A stretch of 64,000 nt of DNA, from positions 1,364,001-1,428,000 of the forward strand of contig NZ_JAGVRK010000001.1 in the NCBI RefSeq assembly GCF_018283675.1, written 5' to 3'. Under the pieces are notes generated by a model. That model saw only the letters and a list, made by a program, of their open reading frames with translations, made no database searches and had not been told where the DNA came from. Every line of letters begins with the position of its first letter. Within the stretch, counting starts at the first letter, position 1. This stretch comes from Metabacillus flavus. Its GTDB lineage: Bacteria; Bacillota; Bacilli; Bacillales; Bacillaceae. Both the position numbers and the translations under genes were made by a program. Below, one piece after another: positions 54,751 to 63,647 of the stretch.

Positions 54751-55788
54751 ATGCTAAATAAAAGCTTTATAGTCGTGCAGATCGCTTTTGTGTATGTAGG
54801 AACAGTAGTCGGGGCAGGCTTTGCCACCGGAAAAGAAATTGTTGAATTCTTTACCCGTTTTGGTGCGGCGGGAACCATCGGGATTCTCCTTGCAGGAAGT
54901 TTATTTATTCATCTTGGAACAAAGCTGATGGTGATCGCCTCAAGAATCCAAGCTCCCTCCTTTAAAGAAATGAATATCTATTTATTAGGGAGGCATGCAG
55001 GGCAAGCAGTAAATGCAGTCATGCTGCTCCTTTTATTTGGGGTAACCTCTGTAATGGTTTCCGGAGCCGGAGCTATATTTGAGGAACGGTTAGGCCTTCC
55101 TGCTTCAATTGGGGTGCTGATTAGTATTGTTTTGACACTAATGATTATGGCGAAAGGGCTGCATGGAGTGGTCGGCGTCAATATGCTGGTTGTGCCGATG
55201 CTGCTTCTGCTCAGTCTGGTCGTGTTGACCAGCGCTATTACCGAGGGCGGCGCGAATGCTGTTTTTACCGGTATGAGGCTGTTCGATCATGGGTGGGCCG
55301 TCTCCTCTGTCTGCTATGCAGCCTATAATCTTGGACTTGCTCAGGCTGTGCTCGTTCCGCTTGCAGCTGAGATCAAAGATGAGGAAGTGTTAAAAAAAGG
55401 CGGCAGACTCGGCGGACTGATATTAATGATCATAATGCTCGGAAGCCACTTGGCCCTCCTTTTTGTGCCGGGTGCTGTGAAGTTTGAAGTTCCGATGGCT
55501 GAGGTAATGAATACAGTCTTTTCGGCTGCATATTATTTGTACGTTTTAGTTATTTTTGGAGAGGTCCTCACCTCCATTATTGGGAACTTATATGGGATGG
55601 AACGCCTGCTTTCTCAATTTATCCGTGTTCCCAGAATGGGTATGATTGCTATCATTCTGGCCGTTTGTTTTTTCTTGAGTTTTATAGGCTATGGTAAATT
55701 AATTTCTGCCATCTATCCTGTCATTGGCTACATAAGCCTTTTATTTCTGGGGGCACTGCTTCTGAAAAAGAAACCAGGGAGAGGATGA
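54751..55788 (+). CDS. ykvI: YkvI family membrane protein
   Basis: The 345-residue protein has about ten helices. The N-terminal FVYVGTVVGAGFATGKEIVEFF contains an unwound Gly-Ala-Gly motif like that of APC/LeuT-fold transporters, which supports a secondary transporter. Its substrate is unknown. It occupies the B. subtilis position next to clpE and before the que genes. ATG 54751 follows GGGGAGGGATGGACCGTC. Confidence 0.87.
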   Translation: MLNKSFIVVQIAFVYVGTVVGAGFATGKEIVEFFTRFGAAGTIGILLAGSLFIHLGTKLMVIASRIQAPSFKEMNIYLLGRHAGQAVNAVMLLLLFGVTSVMVSGAGAIFEERLGLPASIGVLISIVLTLMIMAKGLHGVVGVNMLVVPMLLLLSLVVLTSAITEGGANAVFTGMRLFDHGWAVSSVCYAAYNLGLAQAVLVPLAAEIKDEEVLKKGGRLGGLILMIIMLGSHLALLFVPGAVKFEVPMAEVMNTVFSAAYYLYVLVIFGEVLTSIIGNLYGMERLLSQFIRVPRMGMIAIILAVCFFLSFIGYGKLISAIYPVIGYISLLFLGALLLKKKPGRG

Positions 55789-55833
55789 TTTTATGTTAAA
55801 ATGGAACCTGTCTGGAAGAAGGAGTGACGTCAA

Positions 55834-56565
55834 TTGAACCGAATAGCTGTAATTTCGGATATACATGGGAATGTCCCGGCGCTTGAAGCCGTTCTGGACG
55901 ATATTCAATTTAGAAGAATCGAAAAAATTATTTGCCTCGGTGACCTGGCAGGGAAAGGCCCGCAATCCCATGATGCGATTGCCATGGTCAGAGAGCATTG
56001 TGAAATAACGGTAAAAGGAAACTGGGATGATTTTATAACGAAAGAAACGGAATTTGAAACGCTGAAATGGCATCAGGATCAGCTGACAGATGAGGACCGC
56101 CGTTATTTAACACTGCTTCCCTTTTCAGCTGAACTAACCATGAGCGGCCGATTAATCCGGTTATTTCATGCTTCGCCATTTAGCATTTATACAAGGATCC
56201 AGCCTTGGGATTCAATTGAACGGAGAATGAGCATGTTTGAGAATACAGAAATGACTGGAGAATCTCTTATGCAGCCTGATATAGCAGGCTATGGAGATGT
56301 GCATCAGGCATTTGTGCATCAATATAAAGATAAAATGCTGTTTAATGCAGGAAGTGTGGGAAATCCGCTGGATATGAATCAGGCTTCCTATGCTGTTCTT
56401 GAAGGGCTGGAAGGTGAAGAGGCAGAAGGACCGTTCTCCATTCAGCTTATACGGGTTCCTTATGATATTGAACGGTCGATCCGGATTGCCCGGGAGGCGG
56501 ATATGCCTGACTTGAAGGAATATATTCAGGAACTCACAACGGCTAAGTACAGAGGACTTAGCTGA
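55834..56565 (+). CDS. Metallophosphoesterase family protein
   Basis: This calcineurin-like phosphoesterase has 243 residues. The metal-binding blocks are present: VISDIHGNVPALEAVL (residues 5-20), CLGDLAGKGPQSHD, KGNWDDF and GYGDVHQAF with AGSVGNPLDM. This is the MPP YfcE/DR1281-like layout. The substrate could be a phosphomonoester or diester. TTG 55834 lies nine bases after GGAG. Ten bases later the next gene begins, so the pair is probably cotranscribed. Confidence 0.92.
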   Translation: MNRIAVISDIHGNVPALEAVLDDIQFRRIEKIICLGDLAGKGPQSHDAIAMVREHCEITVKGNWDDFITKETEFETLKWHQDQLTDEDRRYLTLLPFSAELTMSGRLIRLFHASPFSIYTRIQPWDSIERRMSMFENTEMTGESLMQPDIAGYGDVHQAFVHQYKDKMLFNAGSVGNPLDMNQASYAVLEGLEGEEAEGPFSIQLIRVPYDIERSIRIAREADMPDLKEYIQELTTAKYRGLS

Positions 56566-56586
56566 AAAATAAGGGTGATAGTTGAG

Positions 56587-57159
56587 ATGCATATTTTATG
56601 GGATTTTGACGGGACACTATTTAATACGTACCCGGCGTTTACCGAAACGATGTACAAGCTTTTAAAGCCAGACGTGAAAAAAGAGCATATTTTTGAACAG
56701 CTGAAGGTGTCTTTTTCGCATGCTGCACAAACCTTTGGAATGACAAAAGAGGACATTGCCGAATTTAAACAGAAGGAAAAGGCTCTTTCTCCTGTATTGA
56801 AGCCGCCCTTTCCATACGTAGAAAAGGTGCTGCAATACGCTTCAAAAAACGTCATCATGACGCATAAACCAAGGAATGAAGTGGAAGCTATTTTAAGTCA
56901 CTACGGGTGGGAGCATTACTTCGATGAAATTGTTGCCGGTGACGATGGATTTCCGAGAAAACCCGATTCGGCATCTTATCAATACCTTCATCAAAAGCAC
57001 CATATTGATCTTGCAATAGGTGATCGGGAACTGGATATCCTTCCTGCAAAAAAGCTCGGAATCAAAACTTGTCTCTTTCAGAATGATTCAGAGGGAGCAG
57101 ATTTTTACTTGATTGATTACCGTCAATTTGCAGATAAAGTTGCACCTTCATTCCAATAG
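56587..57159 (+). CDS. HAD-family hydrolase, phosphoglycolate phosphatase-like
   Basis: The 190-residue HAD-IA protein has motif I LWDFDGTLFNTYPAF, motif II VIMTHKPRNEV and motifs III/IV KPDSASYQ and AIGDRELDILPAKKLG. A cap insertion of helices follows motif I. ATG 56587 is preferred (AAGGGTGATAG upstream); GTG 56575 is in frame. It likely shares a transcript with the upstream phosphoesterase. A terminator follows. Substrate unknown. Confidence 0.9.
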   Translation: MHILWDFDGTLFNTYPAFTETMYKLLKPDVKKEHIFEQLKVSFSHAAQTFGMTKEDIAEFKQKEKALSPVLKPPFPYVEKVLQYASKNVIMTHKPRNEVEAILSHYGWEHYFDEIVAGDDGFPRKPDSASYQYLHQKHHIDLAIGDRELDILPAKKLGIKTCLFQNDSEGADFYLIDYRQFADKVAPSFQ

Positions 57160-57173
57160 GTGTAAACAAGAAC

Positions 57174-57198
57174 AAAAAAAGCGCTTGCGCTTTTTTTT
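57174..57198. terminator. Terminator after the HAD gene
   Basis: AAAAAAAGCGC / GCGCTTTTTTTT with a TT loop, and T8 on both strands. Confidence 0.9.
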
Positions 57199-57740
57199 GT
57201 TATCCAGCCCCGGCGGTATAAAGAATGAAAAACCTTCCAAACGACTGAAAAAATGAGATATAGGATGGTAACCAAGTATTTTTCTAGAATTATCGTCATA
57301 TTTATAAGGAAATTGGGAAACTGTTATGTTTGACTGTATACTTTTCTTTCGTATATGATTCTAGTAACTATATAAAGATTGGGGTGATAAGATGGGGCAG
57401 TGAACATGTTGAAGTTTTTAGGGATACAGCCGATCAATCGGTTTTCCCATATCGGGCTGCTTCATGCTTATCGGCCACAATTAACGGCCGGAAGAATCCG
57501 ATGAACCCTTCGGATGAGTAATGGATTTTGAGAAAAAGGCAGTTTGTCAGTTTTTTCATACAATAGCAATAATATATGAAAACGTGAGCTCGCTGCCGGC
57601 TCAAAGCCTGGTTTTCAGAACCTTGGAACGGTTTTACTTTTTGCCGGTTAACCGGCACTGCCATCATACGCTGATGGTCATTTTATAATCAACCCAGGAG
57701 GTGACTTCCTTTTCCGTAAATTACGGAACAAGGAACATAT
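57199..57740 (+). other. Long leader region of the CNNM gene, 542 bp
   Basis: A plausible promoter is TTGACT (57331-57336) with TATGAT at 57355-57360. Transcription from there would leave about 370 bases before the start at 57741. The leader holds several inverted repeats, including GCCGGTTAACCGGC (57643-57656) followed by CCATCATACGCTGATGG and TCATTTTA. It also has short frames: MGQ-stop at 57391 behind GGGGTGATAAG, and a 32-codon frame from ATG 57405. I recognise no known riboswitch class. Confidence 0.5.
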
Positions 57741-59093
57741 TTGGACATAGTAAATTTATTGCTCATTGCAATATTGATTGGATTAACCGCGTTTTTCGTG
57801 GCATCTGAATTCGCTATTGTAAAGGTAAGAAGTTCTCGTATTGACCAGCTGATCGCGGAAGGCAATAAAAACGCGGGAGCAGCAAAGCGCGTTATTTCTA
57901 ATCTTGATGGCTACCTTTCAGCCTGTCAGCTTGGAATAACTGTGACAGCGCTTGGGATTGGGTGGCTTGGGGAACCGACATTTGAACATTTGCTGAAACC
58001 GCTATTCGTTCAGATTGGTTTGCCAGACGCTCTGACACCGGTTATCTCTATTGCTTTTGCATTCGCCATCATGACTTTTTTGCATGTTGTTATTGGTGAA
58101 TTGGCTCCTAAAACATTGGCCATCCAAAAAGCAGAAGAAATTACCTTGCTGCTCGCACGTCCGCTCATTCTGTTCAACACTATCATGTACCCTTTTATAT
58201 GGGCCCTTAACGGCTCTGCCAGATACATTACTGGTTTATTCGGACTTAAACCTGTGTCTGAGCACGAATTGGCACATAGTGAAGAAGAACTTCGCATCAT
58301 TCTTTCAGACAGCTATAAAAGCGGGGAAATTAATCAATCAGAATTTAAATTTGTCAACAAAATCTTTGAATTCGATAATCGGATCGCAAAGGAAATCATG
58401 GTTCCCAGAACGGAAATCGTCTCCTTGTCTATTGATTCATTAATGAAAGAAAATATTGAAATTATGCAAAATGAGAAATATACAAGGTATCCGGTTACAG
58501 ACGGCGATAAGGACCATATTATCGGAATGGTCAACATTAAAGAAGTGTTCACGAATTTAATTCAGAAGAACAGCAAGGATTCGTTTTCTCTAAAAGAATA
58601 TGTCCGTCCGATTATCCAAGTGATTGAATCCATACCGATTCAGGACCTGCTTGTTAAAATGCAAAAAGAACGCATCCACATGGCCATCCTGATCGATGAG
58701 TACGGAGGAACCGCCGGTCTTGTTACGGTAGAGGATATTTTAGAAGAAATCGTTGGAGAAATCCGGGATGAATTTGATACAGACGAAGTCCCTAATATTC
58801 AAAAAATCAACGACAATCGCTACATTCTTGACGGTAAAGTTCTGGTAAGTGAAATCAATGATTTGTTCGGTCTTGAAATTGATGATAAAGATGTTGATAC
58901 AATCGGAGGCTGGGTGCTTACTGAAAAGTTTGACATCCAAAAAGGCGATATTGTTCAATTCGGTTCTTTTACATTTAAGGTTCGGGATATGGAGAATCAT
59001 CATATTAAGTATTTGGAGCTGACAAGGCAAGTTCAGGAAAGTCCGAGTGCCGTTCTTGAACAAGTAGATCAAAGCATAGCAAGTACAACTTGA
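57741..59093 (+). CDS. CNNM/CorC-family transporter (hemolysin-related)
   Basis: The 450-residue membrane protein has an N-terminal DUF21 transmembrane domain (about 1-180, [23 protein letters not shown]), two CBS domains (about 200-335, [14 protein letters not shown] and [20 protein letters not shown]) and a C-terminal CorC-HlyC domain (about 350-430). Family members export Mg2+ or other cations (MpfA/YhdP type). The historic hemolysin label is misleading. TTG 57741 follows AACAAGGAACATAT. It lies behind a long structured leader, which suggests RNA-level control. Confidence 0.93.
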   Translation: MDIVNLLLIAILIGLTAFFVASEFAIVKVRSSRIDQLIAEGNKNAGAAKRVISNLDGYLSACQLGITVTALGIGWLGEPTFEHLLKPLFVQIGLPDALTPVISIAFAFAIMTFLHVVIGELAPKTLAIQKAEEITLLLARPLILFNTIMYPFIWALNGSARYITGLFGLKPVSEHELAHSEEELRIILSDSYKSGEINQSEFKFVNKIFEFDNRIAKEIMVPRTEIVSLSIDSLMKENIEIMQNEKYTRYPVTDGDKDHIIGMVNIKEVFTNLIQKNSKDSFSLKEYVRPIIQVIESIPIQDLLVKMQKERIHMAILIDEYGGTAGLVTVEDILEEIVGEIRDEFDTDEVPNIQKINDNRYILDGKVLVSEINDLFGLEIDDKDVDTIGGWVLTEKFDIQKGDIVQFGSFTFKVRDMENHHIKYLELTRQVQESPSAVLEQVDQSIASTT

Positions 59094-59104
59094 AAGAACC
59101 GTTA

Positions 59105-59135
59105 GACGCCTGCTTTTAAAGCAGGTGTTTTTTTG
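59105..59135 (+). terminator. Terminator after the CNNM gene
   Basis: ACGCCTGCTT pairs with AAGCAGGTGT, followed by T7. Confidence 0.85.
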
Positions 59136-59368
59136 TATACTCTTTTCCAAGAACGCTATGCATAAACTATAGAGCAGTGCAGATAGGAGGAGAGAAGGCG
59201 GGTGGAAACCATAAGAGGCTGTTTGTACTATTCCTAATTATATTTGGTCTTTTTTACTTTGAGAAATCATTTATTTTGTATTAACAAAAAATCACCCTGA
59301 AAAACCGGAAGAATAAATCCTCTCTTCTTAAAGAAACTAATAGTAATCAAGAGGAAAGGATGAAAAAG

Positions 59369-59497
59369 ATGAGCCAATCCAAAAAACAGGAAGAACGGCA
59401 GTGGAAGGATCATAAGCAAGCCCAGCACCCTCATGGTGAAGTGAAATCGCTTAAAGAGCTTTCTGAAGAAACAGATAAGGAATCAAATAGGTCATAA
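59369..59497 (+). CDS. Small hydrophilic hypothetical protein, 42 aa
   Basis: The gene begins at ATG 59369 behind GAGGAAAGG (ATG 59360 is a possible longer start, too close to that site). The product is Lys/Glu/Gln-rich (MSQSKKQEERQWKDHKQAQH...SLKELSEETDKESN) and has no membrane segment. It is bounded by an A+T-rich upstream region and its own terminator. The composition resembles small spore-associated proteins, but I cannot assign it. Confidence 0.55.
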   Translation: MSQSKKQEERQWKDHKQAQHPHGEVKSLKELSEETDKESNRS

Positions 59498-59526
59498 AAG
59501 CTGCCCTTTAAAAGGCAGCTTTTTTC
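59497..59526 (+). terminator. Terminator after the small gene at 59369
   Basis: AAAGCTGCC pairs with GGCAGCTTT, followed by TTTC. It begins at the stop codon. Confidence 0.88.
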
Positions 59527-59620
59527 ATTCTCTCTAAGGATCAACAGAATGCATCAGAAAGAATAGCATAATTGCTATTGGATAAAATACTATGGATTCC
59601 TTTAGAAAAGAGGGAGCCTG

Positions 59621-60388
59621 GTGCCTGTAAATACTTCTCAACGCCGGAGGCTGATCGCCTCAGTCAATCCGTATATGACGAACCTGTTTCATCTTAGAAA
59701 TCCATTTATTGTTGCCTGGTGGTCTGCGTCCTTTCCTGGATTTGGGCACGTCCTTTTAGGAAAATACATAACAGGCTTTTTACTGATGGCCTGGGAAGTT
59801 TTTGCAAATAATATGGCTCATTTAAATGAGGGGATTTTCTACAGTATGACAGGCAGAACGGAATTGGCGGTTAAGGTAATGCATGGAGAATGGCTGTGGC
59901 TCTATGTTACATTTTATGTATTTATCATATGGGACAGCTACAGACAGTCGATTGAATACAATAAATATTTTATTTTATCCGTCAGGGAAGGCTCGCCCAT
60001 TCAAATGAAAAATATCAATCCTCTTGAAATCAACATACTTGAAAAAAGGAATCCGGTTTATGCTTTGTTTTGGTCTTTACTTACGCCAGGTCTTGGACAC
60101 TTTTATGTAAATCGCCTTCCCTCCATTGTTTTCGGAGTATTCTTTTGGATCATTACCGCCTATTATTCTGGACTTTATAAATGTGTGCTATATACGGTAA
60201 GTGGCGAGTTTGATCTGATCTCACAAACGGCTAATCCGCAATGGTTCCTTTTTTTGCCATCTTTATATGTCTTTCTTGCTTATGACAGTTATGTAAGTAC
60301 AGTTGAATACAATAAGCTTTTTGACAGGGAGCTGGAAAAGCATCTGAAAGCCCGCTATCAGCATCCGGATTTCAAAATGCCGCTGTAG
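59621..60388 (+). CDS. Membrane protein with internal duplication, 255 aa
   Basis: The protein has two similar halves. The first has WWSASFPGFGHVLLGKYITG and later FIIWDSYRQSIEYNKYF. The second has WSLLTPGLGHFYVNRLPSIV and later FLAYDSYVSTVEYNKLF. Each half has about two to three helices, a P-G-x-G-H turn and a D-S-Y-x4-E-Y-N-K end. The P-G-x-G-H turn is reminiscent of small TM2-type or DUF5683-type membrane proteins. Function unknown. GTG 59621 follows AGGGAGCCTG. It is eight bases ahead of the next gene, so likely an operon. Confidence 0.8.
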   Translation: MPVNTSQRRRLIASVNPYMTNLFHLRNPFIVAWWSASFPGFGHVLLGKYITGFLLMAWEVFANNMAHLNEGIFYSMTGRTELAVKVMHGEWLWLYVTFYVFIIWDSYRQSIEYNKYFILSVREGSPIQMKNINPLEINILEKRNPVYALFWSLLTPGLGHFYVNRLPSIVFGVFFWIITAYYSGLYKCVLYTVSGEFDLISQTANPQWFLFLPSLYVFLAYDSYVSTVEYNKLFDRELEKHLKARYQHPDFKMPL

Positions 60389-60396
60389 ATAAGGAC

Positions 60397-60864
60397 GTGG
60401 TGAAGCTGAATTACCTAATCTCAACTTTCACATACTCTACTTCGCTGGAATTGCTTTTAACAGAAATTGAGAAAGCAGGAGTCCATAAAACACAAATACT
60501 GGCTATTCCCATGGACCGATTAGGCGAATTCCAAACGCTGATGGATACAGATTTCTCTGATGATCAGAAGAGTTTACTGGATTTAGCGGGCGTTTTTGGT
60601 GCCGTGTTTATGCTTTTGGGAGTCATTTATGGTCTCGCCCTATACTGGGGACCGGTCATATGGGGCTCAATCGGGTTAGTTTTGGGCATTATATCAGGGT
60701 TCGCCATCGAATATTTATACAAAAAGAAAAGAAAAGGGCTTACCTTGAAAAAGTCTGAAAAAGAAGTGATTGTTATCGTACATATACAGGATTCATTGAC
60801 AGAATCGGTAAAAAAAATCATCCTCAGCCACGGAGCAAAGGGAATTGGAACAGTAAAAAAATAA
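60397..60864 (+). CDS. Hypothetical membrane protein, 155 aa
   Basis: The protein has an N-terminal ~60-residue soluble alpha/beta part (YLISTFTYSTSLELLLTEIE), two membrane helices (about 63-105, LDLAGVFGAVFMLLGVIYGL and IWGSIGLVLGIISGFAIEYL), a basic KKKRKG loop and a C-terminal ~40-residue part resembling a small regulatory domain (VIVIVHIQDSLTESVKKI). The flanking soluble parts could form an ACT- or ferredoxin-like fold. GTG 60397 with AAGGAC upstream. Operon with 59621. Confidence 0.75.
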   Translation: MVKLNYLISTFTYSTSLELLLTEIEKAGVHKTQILAIPMDRLGEFQTLMDTDFSDDQKSLLDLAGVFGAVFMLLGVIYGLALYWGPVIWGSIGLVLGIISGFAIEYLYKKKRKGLTLKKSEKEVIVIVHIQDSLTESVKKIILSHGAKGIGTVKK

Positions 60865-60934
60865 GGCTGCTGCCGGTAAAGCGTTTCAAATCAAGTTACC
60901 TGCATACAATGGATAATAAAAGCGGCAAAAAATA

Positions 60935-60960
60935 AAAACGCGGATATCCCGCGTTTTTTT
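60935..60960. terminator. Terminator between convergent genes
   Basis: AACGCGG pairs with CCGCGTT around ATATC, with T7 on the plus strand and an A-rich flank for the minus strand. Confidence 0.85.
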
Positions 60961-62272
60961 AAATTCCCATAAATTTCTCTTCTCTGCAGCAGGCATCAGC
61001 AAGCCTTTGAAACTGTTGATTAAGATATGTTTTATCAAGGCTGATCCAATCTGTTTCCTGAAGTCCTTCCAATATATAGCACGAGAAGTTCCAGATGATT
61101 TCCTTTACTTCTTTATCATTGTTGTCCGCCACTATAGATAGGGCAGATATAATGGAATGCATAACGGCTGTATCTTCTTTTCCATGGTGTCTGATAAGAT
61201 AAAAACTCTTATAAAGTAAATCTTCAAAGGATGGTTTATGAAAAATGACACGGAGTTTTTTCTCTTCATCCGTATAAAAAGGTTTTGGAATGTAGCTCTT
61301 TCCAAGACGGGTTAGAATTCTCGCAATATGCTCAACCGCATTCGCTGTCGTATACGGATCATTAAATGCCGGGGAGATGGAACGAATGGCGATTTCGGAA
61401 AGCTTTTGTATGCCAAAACCGACATCCCTTATAGGCTCCTGCTCGGGAATAATCAGAATCTGATTAAGCAGGCTGTCTGCATCGCTGAGGTCCTCCGTCC
61501 CCCAATAGGTAAGCAGAGGTGTTCCTTCATCTACGTAGCTTCCCAGGGCTTTTTCTACTTTTACTGTTATTTTTAATTTTTTTGCTGTTTGTATCATATC
61601 TCTTATTTGCACGTGCTGTATGTATCCTGCTTTTTTGCTCTTCAGCTGTCTGCCTTTGCCTGAAGTAATTTCTTCAGCTTCGCCGCATTCAGACAGTGCG
61701 TTCAGGGATTGGTCATCTTCATAGTTTTCTTTCCAGGCCTTCATTGTTTTGCTTGTGATTTGAAAGATCAGGTTGCTGACCTTAATTGACGCCACCGAGT
61801 GATGGATGAAGAAGACAAACGCTGCAAGGCATGCAAAAGCAACAACAATGGCAAGGGCAGGAACAATAAACAAGTCGCCGCCCTTATCTTTTGCTAAAAG
61901 CAAAAGAACAATGGTATAAACAAAGCCCCCTGTGAACATCCCAAGAACGCGCTGAGAGCTGCGGTCCGAGGTGAAGTTCTGCAAAGCCCTTGGAGAAAAC
62001 TGTGCTGCATAAGTAGTCAAGACGACAAGAATGGATGAAAACGTGATGGTCGTCATAGTTAGCAAAGAGGTGGCAATCGAGCTTAAAATTGTTTGAGCAA
62101 GCTGCATGTCAGATAGAAAAAGGTCAGGTATGTAATCATATAATTCTGTATGCTTTGAAGCATATCGGTCGAGGGCCATACTTCCATATGCCAGGAACAG
62201 GGCAATAATTCCATAAAGCAAAGGGATAAACCAGAAGCTGGCTCTCACTTGCAAAAAGCGGTTCTTTTCCAT
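60959..62272 (-). CDS. DUF2254 family membrane protein
   Basis: The 437-residue protein has four N-terminal helices (within about 10-180, e.g. FWFIPLLYGIIALFLAYGSM and LFIVPALAIVVAFACLAAFV) and a large cytoplasmic C-terminal domain. The segments FSSILVVLTTYAAQFSPRAL and AIRSISPAFNDPYTTANAVE match the DUF2254 pattern I recall. The family's function is unknown. I chose ATG 62272 (GGAGGAGTTTTA upstream) over 62338. It is divergent from the que leader. Confidence 0.85.
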   Translation of the reverse strand: MEKNRFLQVRASFWFIPLLYGIIALFLAYGSMALDRYASKHTELYDYIPDLFLSDMQLAQTILSSIATSLLTMTTITFSSILVVLTTYAAQFSPRALQNFTSDRSSQRVLGMFTGGFVYTIVLLLLAKDKGGDLFIVPALAIVVAFACLAAFVFFIHHSVASIKVSNLIFQITSKTMKAWKENYEDDQSLNALSECGEAEEITSGKGRQLKSKKAGYIQHVQIRDMIQTAKKLKITVKVEKALGSYVDEGTPLLTYWGTEDLSDADSLLNQILIIPEQEPIRDVGFGIQKLSEIAIRSISPAFNDPYTTANAVEHIARILTRLGKSYIPKPFYTDEEKKLRVIFHKPSFEDLLYKSFYLIRHHGKEDTAVMHSIISALSIVADNNDKEVKEIIWNFSCYILEGLQETDWISLDKTYLNQQFQRLADACCREEKFMGI

Positions 62273-62288
62273 TAAAACTCCTCCGGTA

Positions 62289-62317
62289 TTGGCAGATGGC
62301 CATTTTTCATGTATAGT
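62289..62317 (+). promoter_or_regulatory. SigA-type promoter of the que operon
   Basis: TTGGCA (62289-62294), 17 bases, TATAGT (62312-62317) with an extended TG. It starts the preQ1 leader near 62324. Confidence 0.8.
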
Positions 62318-62355
62318 GAACAGGTCAGCTAAATACAAATCCGTTTTTCAAAACG

Positions 62356-62438
62356 GGAGAGGTTCTAGCACAACCCTCTATAAAAAACTAAGGACAGCAA
62401 TATCAGAGGCGTTCCTTGGATATTGTTTTTTGTTTTTT
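62356..62438 (+). promoter_or_regulatory. preQ1-I riboswitch with terminator
   Basis: AGAGGTTCTAGC-ACA-ACCCTCTATAAAAAACTAAGG (from 62358 to 62393) is the class I preQ1 aptamer, a hairpin with an A-rich pseudoknot tail. The terminator CAATATC / GATATTG (62398-62425) is followed by TTTTTTGTTTTTTT. Binding of preQ1 lowers expression of queuosine precursor genes. Confidence 0.96.
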
Positions 62439-62450
62439 TATAGATCATTC

Positions 62451-62487
62451 GCTAAGGCACCTCTCTGGGGGTGCCTTTATTATTTCA
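62451..62487 (+). terminator. Second hairpin/terminator in the que leader
   Basis: AAGGCACC pairs with GGGTGCCTT, followed by TATTATTT. It lies between the preQ1 terminator and queC, and its T tract is weaker. Confidence 0.65.
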
Positions 62488-62550
62488 CCGAATTGAATCA
62501 TGATAAACATGGTTGTGACTGGAAGCTCCGTCTACAGGAGGAGATTCAAC

Positions 62551-63210
62551 ATGAAAAATGAAAAAGCACTGGTTGTTTTCAGCGGAGGCCAGGACAGCAC
62601 CACCTGTCTATTCTGGGCATTAAAAAATTATAAAGAAGTAGAAGCGGTCACGTTTAACTATAATCAGCGGCATAAGCTTGAAATTGAAATCGCCGAAGCC
62701 ATTGCAAAAGAGCAGGGAATCCGGCATCACGTCTTGGATATGTCCCTTTTGAATCAGCTTGCACCGAATGCGCTGACAAGGAATGATATAGAAATTGAAC
62801 AAAAAGAAGGGGAGCTGCCATCGACTTTTGTTCCAGGCAGAAACCTGCTCTTTCTATCCTTCGCTTCAGTGCTTGCGAATCAGATTGGAGCAAGGCATAT
62901 CGTTACAGGGGTTTGCGAAACAGATTTCAGCGGCTATCCGGATTGCCGGGACCAGTTCATAAAATCATGCAACGTGACCGTCAACCTGGCTATGGATGAG
63001 CAGCTTGTCTTCCACACACCGCTTATGTGGCTGAATAAAGAAGAAACATGGGAGCTCGCAGATGAATTGGGAGCACTTGATTATGTCCGGACGAAAACCC
63101 TCACTTGCTACAACGGAATTCCGGCAGATGGCTGCGGAGAATGCCCGGCATGTCTGTTACGAAAAAATGGCCTTGACGCCTATTTGAACAAAAAGGAGGC
63201 GGCACAATGA
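62551..63210 (+). CDS. queC: 7-cyano-7-deazaguanine (preQ0) synthase
   Basis: This ATP-dependent enzyme converts 7-carboxy-7-deazaguanine to preQ0. The 219 residues equal B. subtilis QueC. The P-loop of the PP-ATPase fold [15 protein letters not shown] (residues 8-22) and the zinc cysteines in [19 protein letters not shown] are present. ATG 62551 follows CAGGAGGAGATTCAAC. The 17-codon longer frame starts without a ribosome binding site. It is the first gene of queCDE and its stop overlaps queD (ATGA). Confidence 0.97.
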   Translation: MKNEKALVVFSGGQDSTTCLFWALKNYKEVEAVTFNYNQRHKLEIEIAEAIAKEQGIRHHVLDMSLLNQLAPNALTRNDIEIEQKEGELPSTFVPGRNLLFLSFASVLANQIGARHIVTGVCETDFSGYPDCRDQFIKSCNVTVNLAMDEQLVFHTPLMWLNKEETWELADELGALDYVRTKTLTCYNGIPADGCGECPACLLRKNGLDAYLNKKEAAQ

Positions 63211-63647
63211 TTCAGCAGATTTACCCTCAAGTGAACCATGACTTTCAATATGAGCTCAATAAAGACATGCATCTTTCTGCTGCCCATTTTGTTCCGCATG
63301 AGAGTGCAGGTCCGTGCCGGAATGTTCATGGCCATACGTATTTTGTGAATGTTACGATTGCCGGAGACACGCTTGATGAGTCAGGGTTTCTTGTAAACTT
63401 TAAAACGCTGAAAAATCTTGTGCACGGACAATTTGATCATACCATTTTAAATGAGCATGCCCTTTTTCAGTCCGGGAGTCCAGAGGATTTCCCGACTACA
63501 GAAGTGGTTGCCCGAAAAATAAGTGAAGTTATCCAGGCAGAATTGGATCAGCTTCCCGGCAAGCCTGTCTGTGTCCAGGTATTTGTCAGAGAAACACCGA
63601 CCAGTTATGTGGTTTTTCGTCCGAAGAAGGTGAAAAGCAATGGCTGA
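63207..63647 (+). CDS. queD: 6-carboxy-5,6,7,8-tetrahydropterin synthase
   Basis: This pterin synthase makes the second intermediate from dihydroneopterin triphosphate. The 146 residues have the zinc histidines [11 protein letters not shown] (residue about 23) and [11 protein letters not shown] (about 40), the [11 protein letters not shown] region, and the catalytic Glu in [14 protein letters not shown] 63207 overlaps the queC stop, and its stop overlaps queE by eight bases. Confidence 0.96.
   Translation: MIQQIYPQVNHDFQYELNKDMHLSAAHFVPHESAGPCRNVHGHTYFVNVTIAGDTLDESGFLVNFKTLKNLVHGQFDHTILNEHALFQSGSPEDFPTTEVVARKISEVIQAELDQLPGKPVCVQVFVRETPTSYVVFRPKKVKSNG

Noticed and set aside
57330-57521. 63-codon ORF upstream of the CNNM gene
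   Set aside because: It begins in the promoter-like region without a ribosome binding site and crosses probable leader structure.
59136-59358. Hydrophobic frame KRLFVLFLIIFGLFYFEK near 59210-59281
   Set aside because: No start codon with a proper ribosome binding site is in frame; the strong AGGAGG at 59183 leads to a 12-codon frame in another phase. It could be a decayed small membrane peptide.
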